From an uncultured Pseudomonas sp. (lineage in GTDB: Bacteria; Pseudomonadota; Gammaproteobacteria; Pseudomonadales; Pseudomonadaceae), in the NCBI RefSeq assembly GCF_946885955.1, contig NZ_CAMPHI010000031.1:1-64000 (forward strand): a stretch of 64,000 nt of DNA, given 5' to 3'. This document shows positions 28,027-37,867 of the stretch, in pieces (the first letter of the stretch is position 1; each line of letters opens with the position of its first letter). The position numbers and the translations under genes were made by a program. Under the pieces are notes generated by a model. The model worked only from the letters and a program-made list of their open reading frames with translations, made no database searches and was not told the DNA's origin.

Positions 28027-30129
28027 CTATTGGCGCTCCATCAGCAGCACGCCCTGGTTGTTCACCGCTGGTTGGTCGATCTTGAACATGTCATAGCCGC
28101 CGACGAAGCGATCGCCCGGGGCGGCGAAGATGCCGCTGATGCTGCCGGTCACGCAGTTACTGCAATTGACATTGCCGCTGATATAACCGGTATGGATGTC
28201 CATTAGCGCATGGCCGTTGGTGTAGTTGCCGTTGAACTGGGTGCTCCAGTTCTGGTTGGCGGTGGTCAGGGACAGGTAGCCGCTGTTGATCGCGCCAGTG
28301 GTGAAATCGACCGAGAAGCCGCCGCTCATGGCTTGCACCGCGCCGTCGCTACCCGTGCCCAGGAATACCGGCGCGCTACCCATCTGAAAAGTCTGGTTGC
28401 CGGTCAATTGGCTGGCGGTGGCGGCCTCGGCGGTCAGCCAGTAGGCCGAGTCATCCTCGAACGAGGTGATGGTGTCGGGCGTGTTGATCTCGCCATAGAT
28501 GTGGATCGGGTTGGCTGCCGACGCGGCCCAACGGCCCCAGCTGATATTGCTGCGCCCGCCTACCGTCGGGTTGTAATCCAGTAATACCGCGTCACCTTGG
28601 CGGCCAACGTCCAGGGCGGATTGGGCGGTCGAGCTGGACTTGAATTCCGGCGCCAGGAAGGCGGAAGGCTTGCCGTCTTGCCCGAACACCACAGCGGCTC
28701 GCATCGGGTAGCCATCCCTGAAGCCCGAAGCGAAGGCGCCGTCGACCAGGCCGCCGAGGGCTGCTGCGACTTCCAGCACCTGGGCGCTGCTGGCGGAGAG
28801 ATCGAAATTGATCAGCTCGAAATGCAGGTGCAGGTTCGACGGGTTTGCTGTGTAGAACTCCAGATGGCCGGGATTGAGCGTGGATTCGCGCACCCCGACC
28901 AGCGCGCTGGCGGCGCTCAGGTGCTCCTGAATGTCGCTGATCAGGGCATTCAGGCTGGTGTGGTTCTTGTCGAGGAGGATATTGACCGTGGTGGTCGCGG
29001 GCGCCGCAGAACCGTCATCGATGAAATATTTCACATCGAAACTGATCGGGCCGTTATTGGCGAAGTCGTACAGCGTCGGCGTGTCGGGCGATATCAGTGT
29101 GGCCAGGACGATCTCGGGATTCTGCGTGACTATCACCGCGTCGCGCCGTGCGGGGTCGGTGAACTGATCGAGCTCAGCAACATACAGACGCGGGTCATAT
29201 GTCGATTTGGTCGTCCAGGGATCGCCCACGGGGTCGGTTTCAATGGGCTGCAGGGTTTCCTGTAACTGGGTATCGGTGACGGTAAAGTCCAGGGTCTGGG
29301 TCGTCGTCGGGCTGGTGGCTGTGGTTGTCGAGCCGAGCGTGGGAGAAAGGCTAGTTTGGGTGGTTGTGGGCGCCGTAGCGGTGAACGAGCTGGACGTGCT
29401 GCCGGTCGCTGTCGTGGTGCTGGTGCTGGTGCTGGTGCCAGAGCTGGTCTCGGAACTGTTTTCTGCTACCGCTTCTTGGTTTTCTTCAGTGCTGGCCGGC
29501 GGGTTGTTCTGAGTCGTCACCGGACCCTGCTGGAATGCCGCTGGCGGCTCGAGCAGACCGACGGGCGCTTTCCCGCTTTCGACGCGCGAATAGCTGAAGT
29601 CCATATCCTGGCCGAGGTCCAGGCTGCCGTTTTCGTTGTCCACGCTAATCGCGCCGTGCCATACGGCCACCACTATGGCCTTGGCCGACTCCTGCACGAC
29701 CTCGTAGTGAGTGCCGCGAATGCCGATGCTGGCCGCGCCCGTGGTGACTTTATAGGAATCCTGCGAACCCTTGCCGATGCTGCCGGTGATGGTGCGAAAG
29801 CCACCCTCGACCAGCTGCATCAATACCGTGCCGCCGCCGTCGGTAGGTGGGGCATAGGTTTCGATGCGAAAGCGGCTGTTCTCGCGCAGGGTCAGCAAGG
29901 CCTTGTCGACGAAGCGCACCTGCAGCATGCCGGAGCCGGCGGTGGTCAGGGTATCGCCAACGAAGACCTTGTCGCGCCGGGCCAAGGTGCGTGTCACGCC
30001 GTCCGCGCCGAGCGCCTGGGCATCGCGGGCGAGAATCACCTGGGCGGCTTGCTCGGCGGCATTGGCCGGCAATAGAAACAGACTCACAACCAGACAGAGC
30101 GCGACGCACGGCCAGGATAGCTTCTGCAT
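28027..30129 (-). CDS. Secreted FecR-domain protein with C-terminal barrel-like domain
   Basis: A 700-residue exported protein. A signal peptide (1-24, ending LLPANA) precedes a FecR-type domain (about 57-150, [17 protein letters not shown] to [13 protein letters not shown]). A Thr/Ser-rich linker follows (211-280), then a long middle region, with ISWGRW at about 536-541, and a final ~100-residue Gly/Asn-rich beta domain ([11 protein letters not shown] ... GFSVDF-like repeats ... [10 protein letters not shown]) with Cys-x2-Cys in NVNCSNC. The final part resembles the small barrel of TbpB-like surface proteins. FecR here is stand-alone, with no sigma factor nearby. AGGAGGAG sits well before the ATG. 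It is 24 bases after the outer-membrane gene, in one operon. Confidence 0.72.
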   Translation of the reverse strand: MQKLSWPCVALCLVVSLFLLPANAAEQAAQVILARDAQALGADGVTRTLARRDKVFVGDTLTTAGSGMLQVRFVDKALLTLRENSRFRIETYAPPTDGGGTVLMQLVEGGFRTITGSIGKGSQDSYKVTTGAASIGIRGTHYEVVQESAKAIVVAVWHGAISVDNENGSLDLGQDMDFSYSRVESGKAPVGLLEPPAAFQQGPVTTQNNPPASTEENQEAVAENSSETSSGTSTSTSTTTATGSTSSSFTATAPTTTQTSLSPTLGSTTTATSPTTTQTLDFTVTDTQLQETLQPIETDPVGDPWTTKSTYDPRLYVAELDQFTDPARRDAVIVTQNPEIVLATLISPDTPTLYDFANNGPISFDVKYFIDDGSAAPATTTVNILLDKNHTSLNALISDIQEHLSAASALVGVRESTLNPGHLEFYTANPSNLHLHFELINFDLSASSAQVLEVAAALGGLVDGAFASGFRDGYPMRAAVVFGQDGKPSAFLAPEFKSSSTAQSALDVGRQGDAVLLDYNPTVGGRSNISWGRWAASAANPIHIYGEINTPDTITSFEDDSAYWLTAEAATASQLTGNQTFQMGSAPVFLGTGSDGAVQAMSGGFSVDFTTGAINSGYLSLTTANQNWSTQFNGNYTNGHALMDIHTGYISGNVNCSNCVTGSISGIFAAPGDRFVGGYDMFKIDQPAVNNQGVLLMERQ
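29290..29499 (-). repeat. Thr/Ser low-complexity linker with hexamer tandem
   Basis: Codons for residues 211-280 of the FecR protein are almost all Thr, Ser, Ala or Gly. Within it the plus strand holds TGGTGC four times in a row (29415-29438). Such a perfect in-frame hexamer tract could change length without breaking the frame. Confidence 0.6.
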
Positions 30130-30153
30130 ATCTCCTCCTAACTCAACGGCCTG

Positions 30154-31503
30154 TCAAAACGCTCGTTGCAAACGCGCCTCCACCCGCCAGCGGGTGTATT
30201 CGTACAGGCTCAGGTTGCTGTCGTTATCGGTGTAGCTGGTCTCCAGGGTGAGGTTGAGTTTTTTCGCCAGGCGGTGGGTCAGGCCGGCGGTAAGTTGGTA
30301 GGCATCGTCCTCGCGGCGCTCGCCGAACACCGGGTGGCGGTCCTTGTAGTGGCCGCTGAATGCGGATACCCCGGCGTAGGGCTGCCAATCGTCGGAGGCC
30401 TGCCAGAACAGCTGATAACCGGCGAAGGTGAAATCCTTGGCCAGGTGTCGGCCGCTGGATAGCCGTGGATTTTCCGTACCCGCACCGAGGGAGAACTGAT
30501 GCAGCAAGCTGTCGTCGAGTAGCTGTAGTTGGGCGCTGACGATCGGTTGCAGCACGTCCAATTCGTCGAGCTGGAAGGAGTGCTTGTCGAACAGGCCTGA
30601 ATACAGCGTAGTCGCTATCTGGGTGCCCCAGTAGTGGCGCCACTGGCCGAAGAAGCCGGCGGAGCGCTGATAAGCCTCGCCATCCAGCCAGGTGTGCTGG
30701 TATTGCAGGCCGGCCTGGAACTGCTCGGCGCCGCGTTGATGCACCCAGGCGCTGGTCAGGCCCAGGGTATCGAGGTCGAAATCGCTGTTCTCGGTGTTGT
30801 ACTTGTGCTCGCTGTGCAGTTGCACGAAGGCGCGATTGCGTTGGGAAAACGGCCAGTGGTATTTGATCAGGGTGCGCGCCGACAGGTAAGGGCTGTCGGT
30901 TTCCAGGGCGCTGTCCGGCAGCTCGAACAGGCCGATCACCCGGTCGCCGGTGGCGTTGTTGATATTGCTGTCGTAGCCGCCGCCGATCTCGACGAAGCCT
31001 TCCCAGCGCTTGCTGACCGCTTCCTGCTCACGCAGTAGCTGATCGAGGAAATGCTGGATATTGCTGACTACCGCCGCCGGCGGGTTGTGCTCCAACACCA
31101 GGCGGAACTGGCTTTCCGCTTCCGCGTGACGTTTGATCTGGTAAAGCGCGCGGGCGTATTCCAGGCGATACCGATCGTTCTCCGGGTACTGCGTCACCAG
31201 CCGCTCGAAGACGAAGCTGGCTTCCTCTGCGTGCCCGGTCTCGAGCGCGGCCAGGCCGTAATAGAAATCGAAGTCGGGGTCGCCTTCTGCTTCGTCCAGG
31301 TGCTGCACGGCTATTTCATAGGCCGGCTGGTGCTGTTGACGCTGTAGCAGTTCGGCTATTTGCCGGGCGATTGGGCTACGCTGGTTGGGCGGGGTTTGCG
31401 CACTGAGCTGAGCGCTCCACAGGCAGATCAACGCCAGGGGCGTGACCAGCCACGGCCGAAGTCTGAAGGAGAACGCGGATGGCAACGCTAAGGCATTGGT
31501 CAC
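30154..31503 (-). CDS. TPR plus outer-membrane beta-barrel protein (SLAM-like)
   Basis: A 449-residue protein from a GTG at 31503 (an upstream GTG at 31575 is in frame but has no ribosome site). A signal peptide (about 18-36, ending SAQ) is followed by tetratricopeptide-like helices (AYEIAVQHLDEAEGDPDFDF and HAEEASFVFERLVTQYPEND), then a region starting RWEGFVEIGGGYDSNIN with many alternating-hydrophobic strands ending in RWRVEARLQRAF, the usual C-terminal aromatic of a barrel. This is the layout of surface lipoprotein assembly modifiers (PF04575-type, type XI secretion). Sequence identity to SLAM is not testable here. It precedes the FecR gene in one operon. Confidence 0.6.
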   Translation of the reverse strand: MTNALALPSAFSFRLRPWLVTPLALICLWSAQLSAQTPPNQRSPIARQIAELLQRQQHQPAYEIAVQHLDEAEGDPDFDFYYGLAALETGHAEEASFVFERLVTQYPENDRYRLEYARALYQIKRHAEAESQFRLVLEHNPPAAVVSNIQHFLDQLLREQEAVSKRWEGFVEIGGGYDSNINNATGDRVIGLFELPDSALETDSPYLSARTLIKYHWPFSQRNRAFVQLHSEHKYNTENSDFDLDTLGLTSAWVHQRGAEQFQAGLQYQHTWLDGEAYQRSAGFFGQWRHYWGTQIATTLYSGLFDKHSFQLDELDVLQPIVSAQLQLLDDSLLHQFSLGAGTENPRLSSGRHLAKDFTFAGYQLFWQASDDWQPYAGVSAFSGHYKDRHPVFGERREDDAYQLTAGLTHRLAKKLNLTLETSYTDNDSNLSLYEYTRWRVEARLQRAF

Positions 31504-31618
31504 TGGTCGGTCGAGCTCCCTGCAAAGATGAAATTGTTGTTCTGCTAGTCTAGGAGTCAGGTTTGGAATTACCACTATTGCGATCGCTCATAAGCCAATG
31601 GCTTTTTAGGGCTAGCCG

Positions 31619-33853
31619 TTGAAATCAGCGTCCGTCGTCCTGCGTAGGCACTGGCTGCGCTTGGTCGGGGCGTTGGTGCTGGGGTTGGTGATCGCCTTGC
31701 AGTTGTCGTCGCAAGTGGCCGACCGCAGCCTGCTCAATCGCCTGGACTTCATCTGGTACGACTGGCGTATGTGGCTCAGCGCCCACTATGAGCAGATGCC
31801 GCAAACCACGCCGATTGTCATCGCCGATATCGACGAACAGTCGCTGGTCCATGAGGGGCGTTGGCCATGGAGCCGCGACAAGCTGGCGTTGCTTACCGAA
31901 CAACTGACCCGAGCCGGCGCCACTGTGATCGCTTTCGACGTGGTGTTCGCCGAACCTGAGGAATCGGCCTTTATCGCCTGGCTGAAGCAGCAACCCGGTA
32001 ACAATCTCGCGTTGCCGCAGGTCGAGGCGCTCAGCGCGCAATGGAATCCGGACCGTCGCTTTGCCCAGGCCTTGCAAGGCACGGATACCGTGCTGGGGTT
32101 CTTTTTTCAGAACAGCGCCGAACACCGCAGCGGGCAACTGCCGCCGCCGGTTGCCTCGTTGACCAGCGCCGCGGTTAGCGCAACGGGTGAACGCCGGGTG
32201 CCGGTGATGCTCAGCAAAGCCGGCTTCACCGGCAATATCCCGGTGATCGCCAACGCTGCCCATAGCGGCGGCTTCGTCACCACCTTCGCCGATGCCGACG
32301 GGGTGATCCGCCGCACGCCCCTGCTGATGGCCCATGACGGTCAGGTCTACCCATCGCTGGCTCTGGCCGCTGCCATGAGTTTTATGCTGGTCGAGGAGCT
32401 GGATGTGCGCTTTGCCGCCATCGGCGAGGTGTTGGCGGTGTCCGCCGTGCAATTGAGCGACAAGCCGCTGTATACCGACGGCCTGGGACGGGTGTTGGTG
32501 CCCTATCACGGCAAATCCACCCCGGTGCGCTATCTGCCTGCCTGGCGCATCCTGCATGAGCCCGCCGAACAACTCGGCCTGGAAGGCGCCATTGTGCTGG
32601 TCGGCGGCTCAGCCATCGGTCTTTTCGATCTGGTCAACACGCCCCTGGCCACGGCATTTCCCGGCGTCGAGGTGCATGCCAACGTGATCCACGGCCTGCT
32701 GAGCAGCCGCTTCCCCTATCGGCCGGCCTGGGAGCCCGGCGTCACCTTCACCCAATTACTCTTGACCGGCTTGCTGCTGATCGTGCTGATGCCGCGGCGC
32801 TCGCCCTGGTTGCAGGCGGGCCTGAGTTTCGGTGCGCTGGTGGGATGGACCGGGCTGAATCTACTCCTATGGGTGCGCAACGGCCTGGATTTGCCCCTGG
32901 CCAGCACCTATCTGTTGGTGCTGGCGCTGGCCGGCTGGTTCATGTTCGAAGGTTTCGTCCGCGAGAGCCGGGCGCGCCAGGCGGTCACCAGCATGTTCGG
33001 CCAATACGTGCCGGCGGCGCATATCCAGCAGATGCTCGACGCGCCGCAACGCTATTCGATGGATGGCCAGAGCCGGGAAATGACCGTGCTGTTCGCTGAT
33101 ATCCGCAGCTTTACCAGCATCTCGGAAAGCCTCAGCGCCGCCGATCTGAAGACCCTGCTGAATTTCTACTTCACGCCCATCACCGAAGTAATCTTTCGTC
33201 ATGGCGGCACCATCGATAAATACGTCGGCGATATGGTCATGGCGTTCTGGGGCGCCCCCTTGGCCGATCCGCAGCACCGCCGCAATGCGGTATTGGCGGC
33301 GCTGGAAATGATCGCCGTGACCGAGCGCCTACGCAGCGAGCTGCGCGCGCGCAATATGCCGGAAATCGACATCGGCATCGGCCTCAACAGTGGCTTGATG
33401 AACGTCGGCGACATGGGCTCGCAATACCGCAAGGCCTATACCGTGCTCGGCGATGCGGTGAACCTCGGCTCGCGCCTGGAAAGCCTGACCAAGTTCTACG
33501 GCGTGCATATCTTGGTCGGTACCAGCACTGCCAGGGAAAATCCCGATATCGCCTTTCGGTTCATCGACCGTCTGTTGGTGAAAGGCAAGAACGAACCGGT
33601 TGATGCGTTCGAACCGCTCGGCCTTGTTACCGAACTGAGCGATGCGCAGCGTGCAGCGCTCGCGCACTATGAGGATGCCCTGGCGCACTATCGCGCGCGG
33701 CGCTGGGATCTGGCCGAGCACGGTTTTCAGCAGCTGCGCGTTACTCATCCCAAGCACAGGCTGTACCGCATTTATCTGGAGCGCATCAACGAACTGCGCG
33801 GTCAGGCGCTACCCGCCGATTGGGACTGCACGTTCCGTCACCTCAACAAGTAA
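31619..33853 (+). CDS. CHASE2-domain adenylate cyclase
   Basis: A 744-residue membrane cyclase. After a first helix (about 14-31) comes a CHASE2 sensor (about 40-370, with VIADIDEQSL, WPWSRDKLALL and PLATAFPGVEVHANVI), three membrane helices (about 377-391, 398-418, 427-445), then a class III cyclase domain. The catalytic set is complete: metal D494 (LFADIRSFTS) and D538 (DKYVGDMVMAF), base-defining K534 and D612, N615 and R619. K plus D means ATP, hence cAMP, which in Pseudomonas feeds Vfr. The start is TTG at 31619, with AGGG upstream. It is divergent from the barrel/FecR operon by 115 bases. Confidence 0.88.
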   Translation: MKSASVVLRRHWLRLVGALVLGLVIALQLSSQVADRSLLNRLDFIWYDWRMWLSAHYEQMPQTTPIVIADIDEQSLVHEGRWPWSRDKLALLTEQLTRAGATVIAFDVVFAEPEESAFIAWLKQQPGNNLALPQVEALSAQWNPDRRFAQALQGTDTVLGFFFQNSAEHRSGQLPPPVASLTSAAVSATGERRVPVMLSKAGFTGNIPVIANAAHSGGFVTTFADADGVIRRTPLLMAHDGQVYPSLALAAAMSFMLVEELDVRFAAIGEVLAVSAVQLSDKPLYTDGLGRVLVPYHGKSTPVRYLPAWRILHEPAEQLGLEGAIVLVGGSAIGLFDLVNTPLATAFPGVEVHANVIHGLLSSRFPYRPAWEPGVTFTQLLLTGLLLIVLMPRRSPWLQAGLSFGALVGWTGLNLLLWVRNGLDLPLASTYLLVLALAGWFMFEGFVRESRARQAVTSMFGQYVPAAHIQQMLDAPQRYSMDGQSREMTVLFADIRSFTSISESLSAADLKTLLNFYFTPITEVIFRHGGTIDKYVGDMVMAFWGAPLADPQHRRNAVLAALEMIAVTERLRSELRARNMPEIDIGIGLNSGLMNVGDMGSQYRKAYTVLGDAVNLGSRLESLTKFYGVHILVGTSTARENPDIAFRFIDRLLVKGKNEPVDAFEPLGLVTELSDAQRAALAHYEDALAHYRARRWDLAEHGFQQLRVTHPKHRLYRIYLERINELRGQALPADWDCTFRHLNK

Positions 33854-33985
33854 GCGCTGGCTGAAGTCACAGCGCCGACGACCGCCCGGCGATATTCATC
33901 AAATTGTCATGGTTTTGTGGCAGCGCGCCGCACCGAATGTCAGCAAACTCGCGCCTTAATGGGGTTCTGCATTTTTGGTGTTTTC

Positions 33986-35005
33986 ATGCGTATGTTGATT
34001 CTTCTTGCCGCACTCTTGTGCGGCTTGCCTGCTATTGCCGCCGAGCGTTGCGATCCGCGGGTACCGACCGAACAGGCCGCTCTGGGCGAGGTGACGCTGG
34101 CCTATCAAAGCATCGGCCGCGACAGCGATCCGGCGCTGTTGATGGTCATGGGCCTCGGTGGGCAACTGATCCACTGGCCTGATGAAGTAGTCGTACGCCT
34201 GTGTCAGCAAGGTTTCCGGGTGATCCGCTTCGACAACCGCGACGCGGGCCTGAGCACCTGGACCCAGACGGCTCCAGAGATCAATCTCGGCTACGAAGCG
34301 CTGCGCTACCGTGTGGGGCTGTCGGTTTCGGCCCCTTATACGCTGCGCGATATGGCCCTCGACGCCCTGGGTTTGATGGATGCCCTGGGCGTGCGTCAAT
34401 TCCATGTGTTGGGTGCGAGCATGGGCGGGATGATCGCGCAGCACCTGGCCGACCTGGCGCCCGAACGGGTGCAGAGCCTGACCCTGATCATGACCAGCTC
34501 CAGTGCCCAGGGCTTGCCGGCGCCCAGCACGGCCTTGCTCGCGCTGCTGGCTAAACGCGAGGCTCCGAGCCGCGAGATAGCCCTTGAGCAACAAGCGGAT
34601 TTGCTCGCCGCCCTCGGCAGCCCGACGATTACCGACGACCGTCAATTGCTGCTGCATCAGGCGCAAGTCGCCTACGACCGCGCCTTCAACCCGGACGGCG
34701 TGCAACGACAATTGTTGGCGATCCTGGCGGAGCCCAGCCGCGTCGAACTGCTCAACCGCCTGCGCGTCCCGACCCTGGTGGTCCACGGCACCGCCGACCC
34801 GCTGCTGCCGGTGATGCATGGCGTGCACGTGGCCGCGCATATCAAGGGCAGCAAACTGAAACTGATCCCCGGCCTGGCCCACCGTTTCCAGGAGGCGTTC
34901 AAGGAGCCGTTATTGGCGGCGGTGTTGCCATATCTGCAGGCGCAGCAGCTCAGCGGGGCTCAATTTGCTCACTCGCCTGCTCCCGAGCTGTCTTACATTC
35001 AATAG
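33986..35005 (+). CDS. Exported alpha/beta-hydrolase
   Basis: A 339-residue hydrolase with a signal peptide (MLILLAALLCGLPAIAA). The nucleophile elbow GASMGG, the oxyanion-type MVMGLGGQ, the acid in HGTADPLLP and the catalytic His of GLAHRFQE are in order, so it should be an active esterase or lipase-like enzyme of the periplasm or outside. ATG 33986 gives the best signal peptide; ATGs at 33959 and 33992 are in frame, none with a strong ribosome site. Substrate unknown. Confidence 0.78.
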   Translation: MRMLILLAALLCGLPAIAAERCDPRVPTEQAALGEVTLAYQSIGRDSDPALLMVMGLGGQLIHWPDEVVVRLCQQGFRVIRFDNRDAGLSTWTQTAPEINLGYEALRYRVGLSVSAPYTLRDMALDALGLMDALGVRQFHVLGASMGGMIAQHLADLAPERVQSLTLIMTSSSAQGLPAPSTALLALLAKREAPSREIALEQQADLLAALGSPTITDDRQLLLHQAQVAYDRAFNPDGVQRQLLAILAEPSRVELLNRLRVPTLVVHGTADPLLPVMHGVHVAAHIKGSKLKLIPGLAHRFQEAFKEPLLAAVLPYLQAQQLSGAQFAHSPAPELSYIQ

Positions 35006-35068
35006 GTCGGTCGCGCCATTGCGGCCAGTGTTCGTGCCAGCCGGTGTGGTGGCTAACGCTATCGAACT

Positions 35069-35208
35069 CGTAGGATGGGTTCGGCGCTCGCGAATTAACC
35101 TGCTGTCAGCAGAAGCAAGGCGCCGCAACCCATCATCGCCAGTCGCCATACCAGCGTGTACGAGCATAAACCGCTTGATGGGTATCGCTGCGCTCAACCC
35201 ATCCTACG
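35069..35208. repeat. Nested extragenic palindromes (TAGGATGGGTT type)
   Basis: Outer arms CGTAGGATGGGTT (35069-35081) and AACCCATCCTACG (35196-35208) are perfect complements. Between them are second, inverted copies of the AACCCATC/GATGGGT core (about 35127-35135 and 35176-35183). It has the same two-level architecture as 3664-3830 but a different sequence. Confidence 0.65.
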
Positions 35209-35259
35209 GTGACTAGCGCCTGCAGTCCGGCTATTACCAGAACAGAACCTAAAACGCAT

Positions 35260-35293
35260 AAAAAAACCCCGCCTCTCGGGGAATCGGCGGGGT
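35260..35293 (-). terminator. Terminator of glpD
   Basis: Read on the minus strand, ACCCCGCC (35293-35286) pairs with GGCGGGGT (35273-35266), followed directly by TTTTTT. It lies 39 bases past the glpD stop codon. Confidence 0.85.
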
Positions 35294-35331
35294 GGAGATC
35301 AACTGTCGAAAGTCGCTGCTGCTGGCTGTGT

Positions 35332-36873
35332 TCAGGCCACGTGGACGTCTCCCGGGCGCTGTGGCGATTGGCTGCAGATATAGTCGTTCAGGCGCGCCTG
35401 TTGTTCCGGGGTCATGAACAGGCCGAGTTTGCTGCGGCGCCAGAGGATATCGGCGGCGTCGATGGCCCATTCCTGTTCGCGCAGATAGTCCGCCTCACGG
35501 GTATAGAGGCCGCCGCCCAGGTGTTCGCCGAGATCGTCGATCACCGTCACACCGTCGAGCAGCGCCCAACTGCGGCTGCCGTAGCAGCTGGCCCAGCGGC
35601 GGGCGATATTGGTGGGCAGCCAGCCGAAGCGGGTGCACAGGGCGTCGACCAGAGCACTTTGGCTGATCAGGTCTTCGCCGCCGGGCAAGGGCGCACTGGC
35701 GGTCCAGTTCGGGCGCATTTTTGGAAAGAATGGCGCCAGTTGCGCCAGCGCCGATTCGGCCAGTTTGCGGTAGGTGGTCAGCTTGCCGCCGAACACCGAG
35801 AGCAATGGCGCTTCGCCCGGTTCGGCGGAGAGCGCCAGGGTGTAGTCGCGGGTCACGGCCGAGGGATCGTCGGACTCGTCGTCGCACAGCGGCCTGACAC
35901 CGGCGAAGCTGTGCAGGATGTCGTCGCGGCCGATCTGCTTCTTGAAGTGGGCATTGACCACCTGCAGCAGGTAATCGGTTTCTTCCTCGCTGATCGCCAC
36001 CTGCGCCGGGTCGCCCTGGTATTCGCGGTCGGTGGTGCCGATCATGGTGAAGTTGTCGAGATAGGGGATGGCGAAGACGATGCGCCGGTCCTCGTTTTGC
36101 AGAATGTAGGACTGCTCGGTATCGAACAGCTTCGGCACGATGATGTGGCTGCCCTGGATCAGGCGGATACCATAGGGCGAGCGCTGCTTCAGGTCGTCGC
36201 GGATGAAGCGTGCGACCCAGGGACCGGCGGCGTTCACCAGGGCGCGGGCGCGGATCGAATAGAGGCTGCCATCGGCACGTTCCAGGTGGATGTGCCACAG
36301 GCCTTTACTGCGCCGCGCACTGACGCAGCGGGTGCGGGTGTGCACGTGGGCGCCTTTTTCACGCGCGGCCATGGCGTTGAGCACCACCAGGCGGGCGTCG
36401 TCGACCCAGCAATCGGAGTATTCGAAACCGCGGGTGATTTCCGCCTTCAGTGGGCTGCTCGCGTCGAAGCGCAAGCCGCGCGAACCGGGCAGTTTTTCCC
36501 GCTTGCCGAGGTGGTCGTAGAGAAACAGCCCGGCGCGAATCATCCAGGCCGGCCGCAGGTGCGGGCGATGCGGCAGGATGAAGCGCATCGGCTTGACGAT
36601 ATGCGGTGCCTTGGCCAGCAGCACTTCGCGCTCGGCCAAGGCTTCGCGCACCAGGCGGAATTCATAATGTTCGAGGTAGCGCAGGCCGCCGTGAATCAGC
36701 TTGCTGCTGGCTGAGGAGGTGTGTTGCGCCAGGTCGTCCTTTTCGCAAAGGAATACGGACAGGCCGCGACCGGCAGCGTCGGCGGCAATGCCTACGCCAT
36801 TGATGCCGCCGCCAACGACCGCGAGGTCATAAACTTCGGCGAGTGGGCTAATAGCGTTTGCTCGAGTGGACAT
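35332..36873 (-). CDS. glpD: Glycerol-3-phosphate dehydrogenase GlpD
   Basis: A 513-residue FAD enzyme of the inner membrane face that oxidises sn-glycerol-3-phosphate to dihydroxyacetone phosphate and feeds electrons to quinone. The nucleotide motif is VVGGGINGVGIAADAAGRG near the N-terminus, with LIHGGLRYLEH and LVNAAGPWV further on. A GlpR-type operator lies 33 bases before the ATG. It is transcribed away from the glpR side but on the same strand as glpR. Confidence 0.97.
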   Translation of the reverse strand: MSTRANAISPLAEVYDLAVVGGGINGVGIAADAAGRGLSVFLCEKDDLAQHTSSASSKLIHGGLRYLEHYEFRLVREALAEREVLLAKAPHIVKPMRFILPHRPHLRPAWMIRAGLFLYDHLGKREKLPGSRGLRFDASSPLKAEITRGFEYSDCWVDDARLVVLNAMAAREKGAHVHTRTRCVSARRSKGLWHIHLERADGSLYSIRARALVNAAGPWVARFIRDDLKQRSPYGIRLIQGSHIIVPKLFDTEQSYILQNEDRRIVFAIPYLDNFTMIGTTDREYQGDPAQVAISEEETDYLLQVVNAHFKKQIGRDDILHSFAGVRPLCDDESDDPSAVTRDYTLALSAEPGEAPLLSVFGGKLTTYRKLAESALAQLAPFFPKMRPNWTASAPLPGGEDLISQSALVDALCTRFGWLPTNIARRWASCYGSRSWALLDGVTVIDDLGEHLGGGLYTREADYLREQEWAIDAADILWRRSKLGLFMTPEQQARLNDYICSQSPQRPGDVHVA

Positions 36874-36905
36874 GGCAGCACCGAAAAGTCGAAAGTGAAC
36901 GTCGT

Positions 36906-36925
36906 TATGTTCGATTTCGAAAATA
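36906..36925 (-). promoter_or_regulatory. GlpR operator in front of glpD
   Basis: TATGTTCGAT (36906-36915) matches the enteric GlpR left half-site WATGTTCGWT in full and TTCGAAAATA (36916-36925) matches the right half AWCGAACATW in part. Position just upstream of the glpD ATG fits repression by the adjacent GlpR. Confidence 0.65.
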
Positions 36926-37024
36926 TGCTAGACCAATATTTACCCGCACGCCACCCCTGAGCGCGATTTCGCGCTTAGCGGTCATTCGAGAGGGGAGAGG
37001 CGGGGCGCGATGGCGTTGCGGCGA

Positions 37025-37783
37025 TCAGGCGAGATCGAGGTGTACTTTGTTCTGTGCCAGTAGTTGGGCGATGGCGGGGGCCGGTTGGACGTCGGTGAAT
37101 ACCCGGTCGACCAGGGTGATCGAGCCCAGGCGCACCACAGCATTGCGGCCGAATTTGCTGGAGTCTGCGGCAAGAAAGACCTGGCGCGCGTTCTCGATGA
37201 TCGCCTGGGATACCCGCACTTCCTGGTAGTCGAAGTCGAGCAGGCTGCCGTCTTCGTCGATGCCGCTGATGCCGACCAGGGCGAAGTCGACCTTGAACTG
37301 ATGGATGAAATCCACCGCCGCCTGACCCACCACGCCGCCGTCGCTGCGTACCGTGCCGCCGGCCACCAATACCTCGAAATCCGCCTTGGCGCTGAGCTGC
37401 GCGGCGACGTGCAGGTTGTTGGTGATGATCTTCAAGCCCTTGTGGCCGAGCAGTGCGCGGGCAATCGCCTCGGTGGTGGTGCCGATGTTGATGAACAGCG
37501 ACGCGTGGTCGGGAATATGGCTGGCGATGGCCTCGGCGATGCGCTGCTTTTCCTCGCGCATCTGCCCGGCGCGCATGCTGTAGGCGGTGTTCTGGGTGCT
37601 CGACGCTTCGCTCGCGGCGCCGCCATGGGTGCGCCGCAACAGCCTCTGTTCGGCGAGCTGGTTGATGTCGCGACGGATGGTTTGCGGGGTGACGCTGAAG
37701 GCCTGGGCGAGTTCGTCGATGCTGACATAGCCGCGTTCGCGGGCGAGTTCGAGTATGGCTTGCTGGCGGGGAGGCAGGGTCAT
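37025..37783 (-). CDS. glpR: Glycerol regulon repressor GlpR (DeoR family)
   Basis: A 252-residue DeoR-type repressor that releases DNA when it binds glycerol-3-phosphate. The N-terminal helix-turn-helix ([20 protein letters not shown], then [12 protein letters not shown]) and the effector domain ([24 protein letters not shown]) are typical. ATG 37783 opens [11 protein letters not shown], the usual GlpR start; a longer frame to 37876 would run into the divergent gene. Confidence 0.93.
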   Translation of the reverse strand: MTLPPRQQAILELARERGYVSIDELAQAFSVTPQTIRRDINQLAEQRLLRRTHGGAASEASSTQNTAYSMRAGQMREEKQRIAEAIASHIPDHASLFINIGTTTEAIARALLGHKGLKIITNNLHVAAQLSAKADFEVLVAGGTVRSDGGVVGQAAVDFIHQFKVDFALVGISGIDEDGSLLDFDYQEVRVSQAIIENARQVFLAADSSKFGRNAVVRLGSITLVDRVFTDVQPAPAIAQLLAQNKVHLDLA

Positions 37784-37867
37784 GAGCGCAAGGGTCCTGA
37801 GGGCACGCGATATTATAGGCTGCCGCTGCGGAAATTTTTCGGCTAAGGTACGCAGACCTTGCCAGAC

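Noticed and set aside
28027..30129. Classical FecR anti-sigma/signal-transduction protein
   Set aside because: It has a cleavable signal peptide, no fecI-like sigma gene nearby, and a very different C-terminal part.
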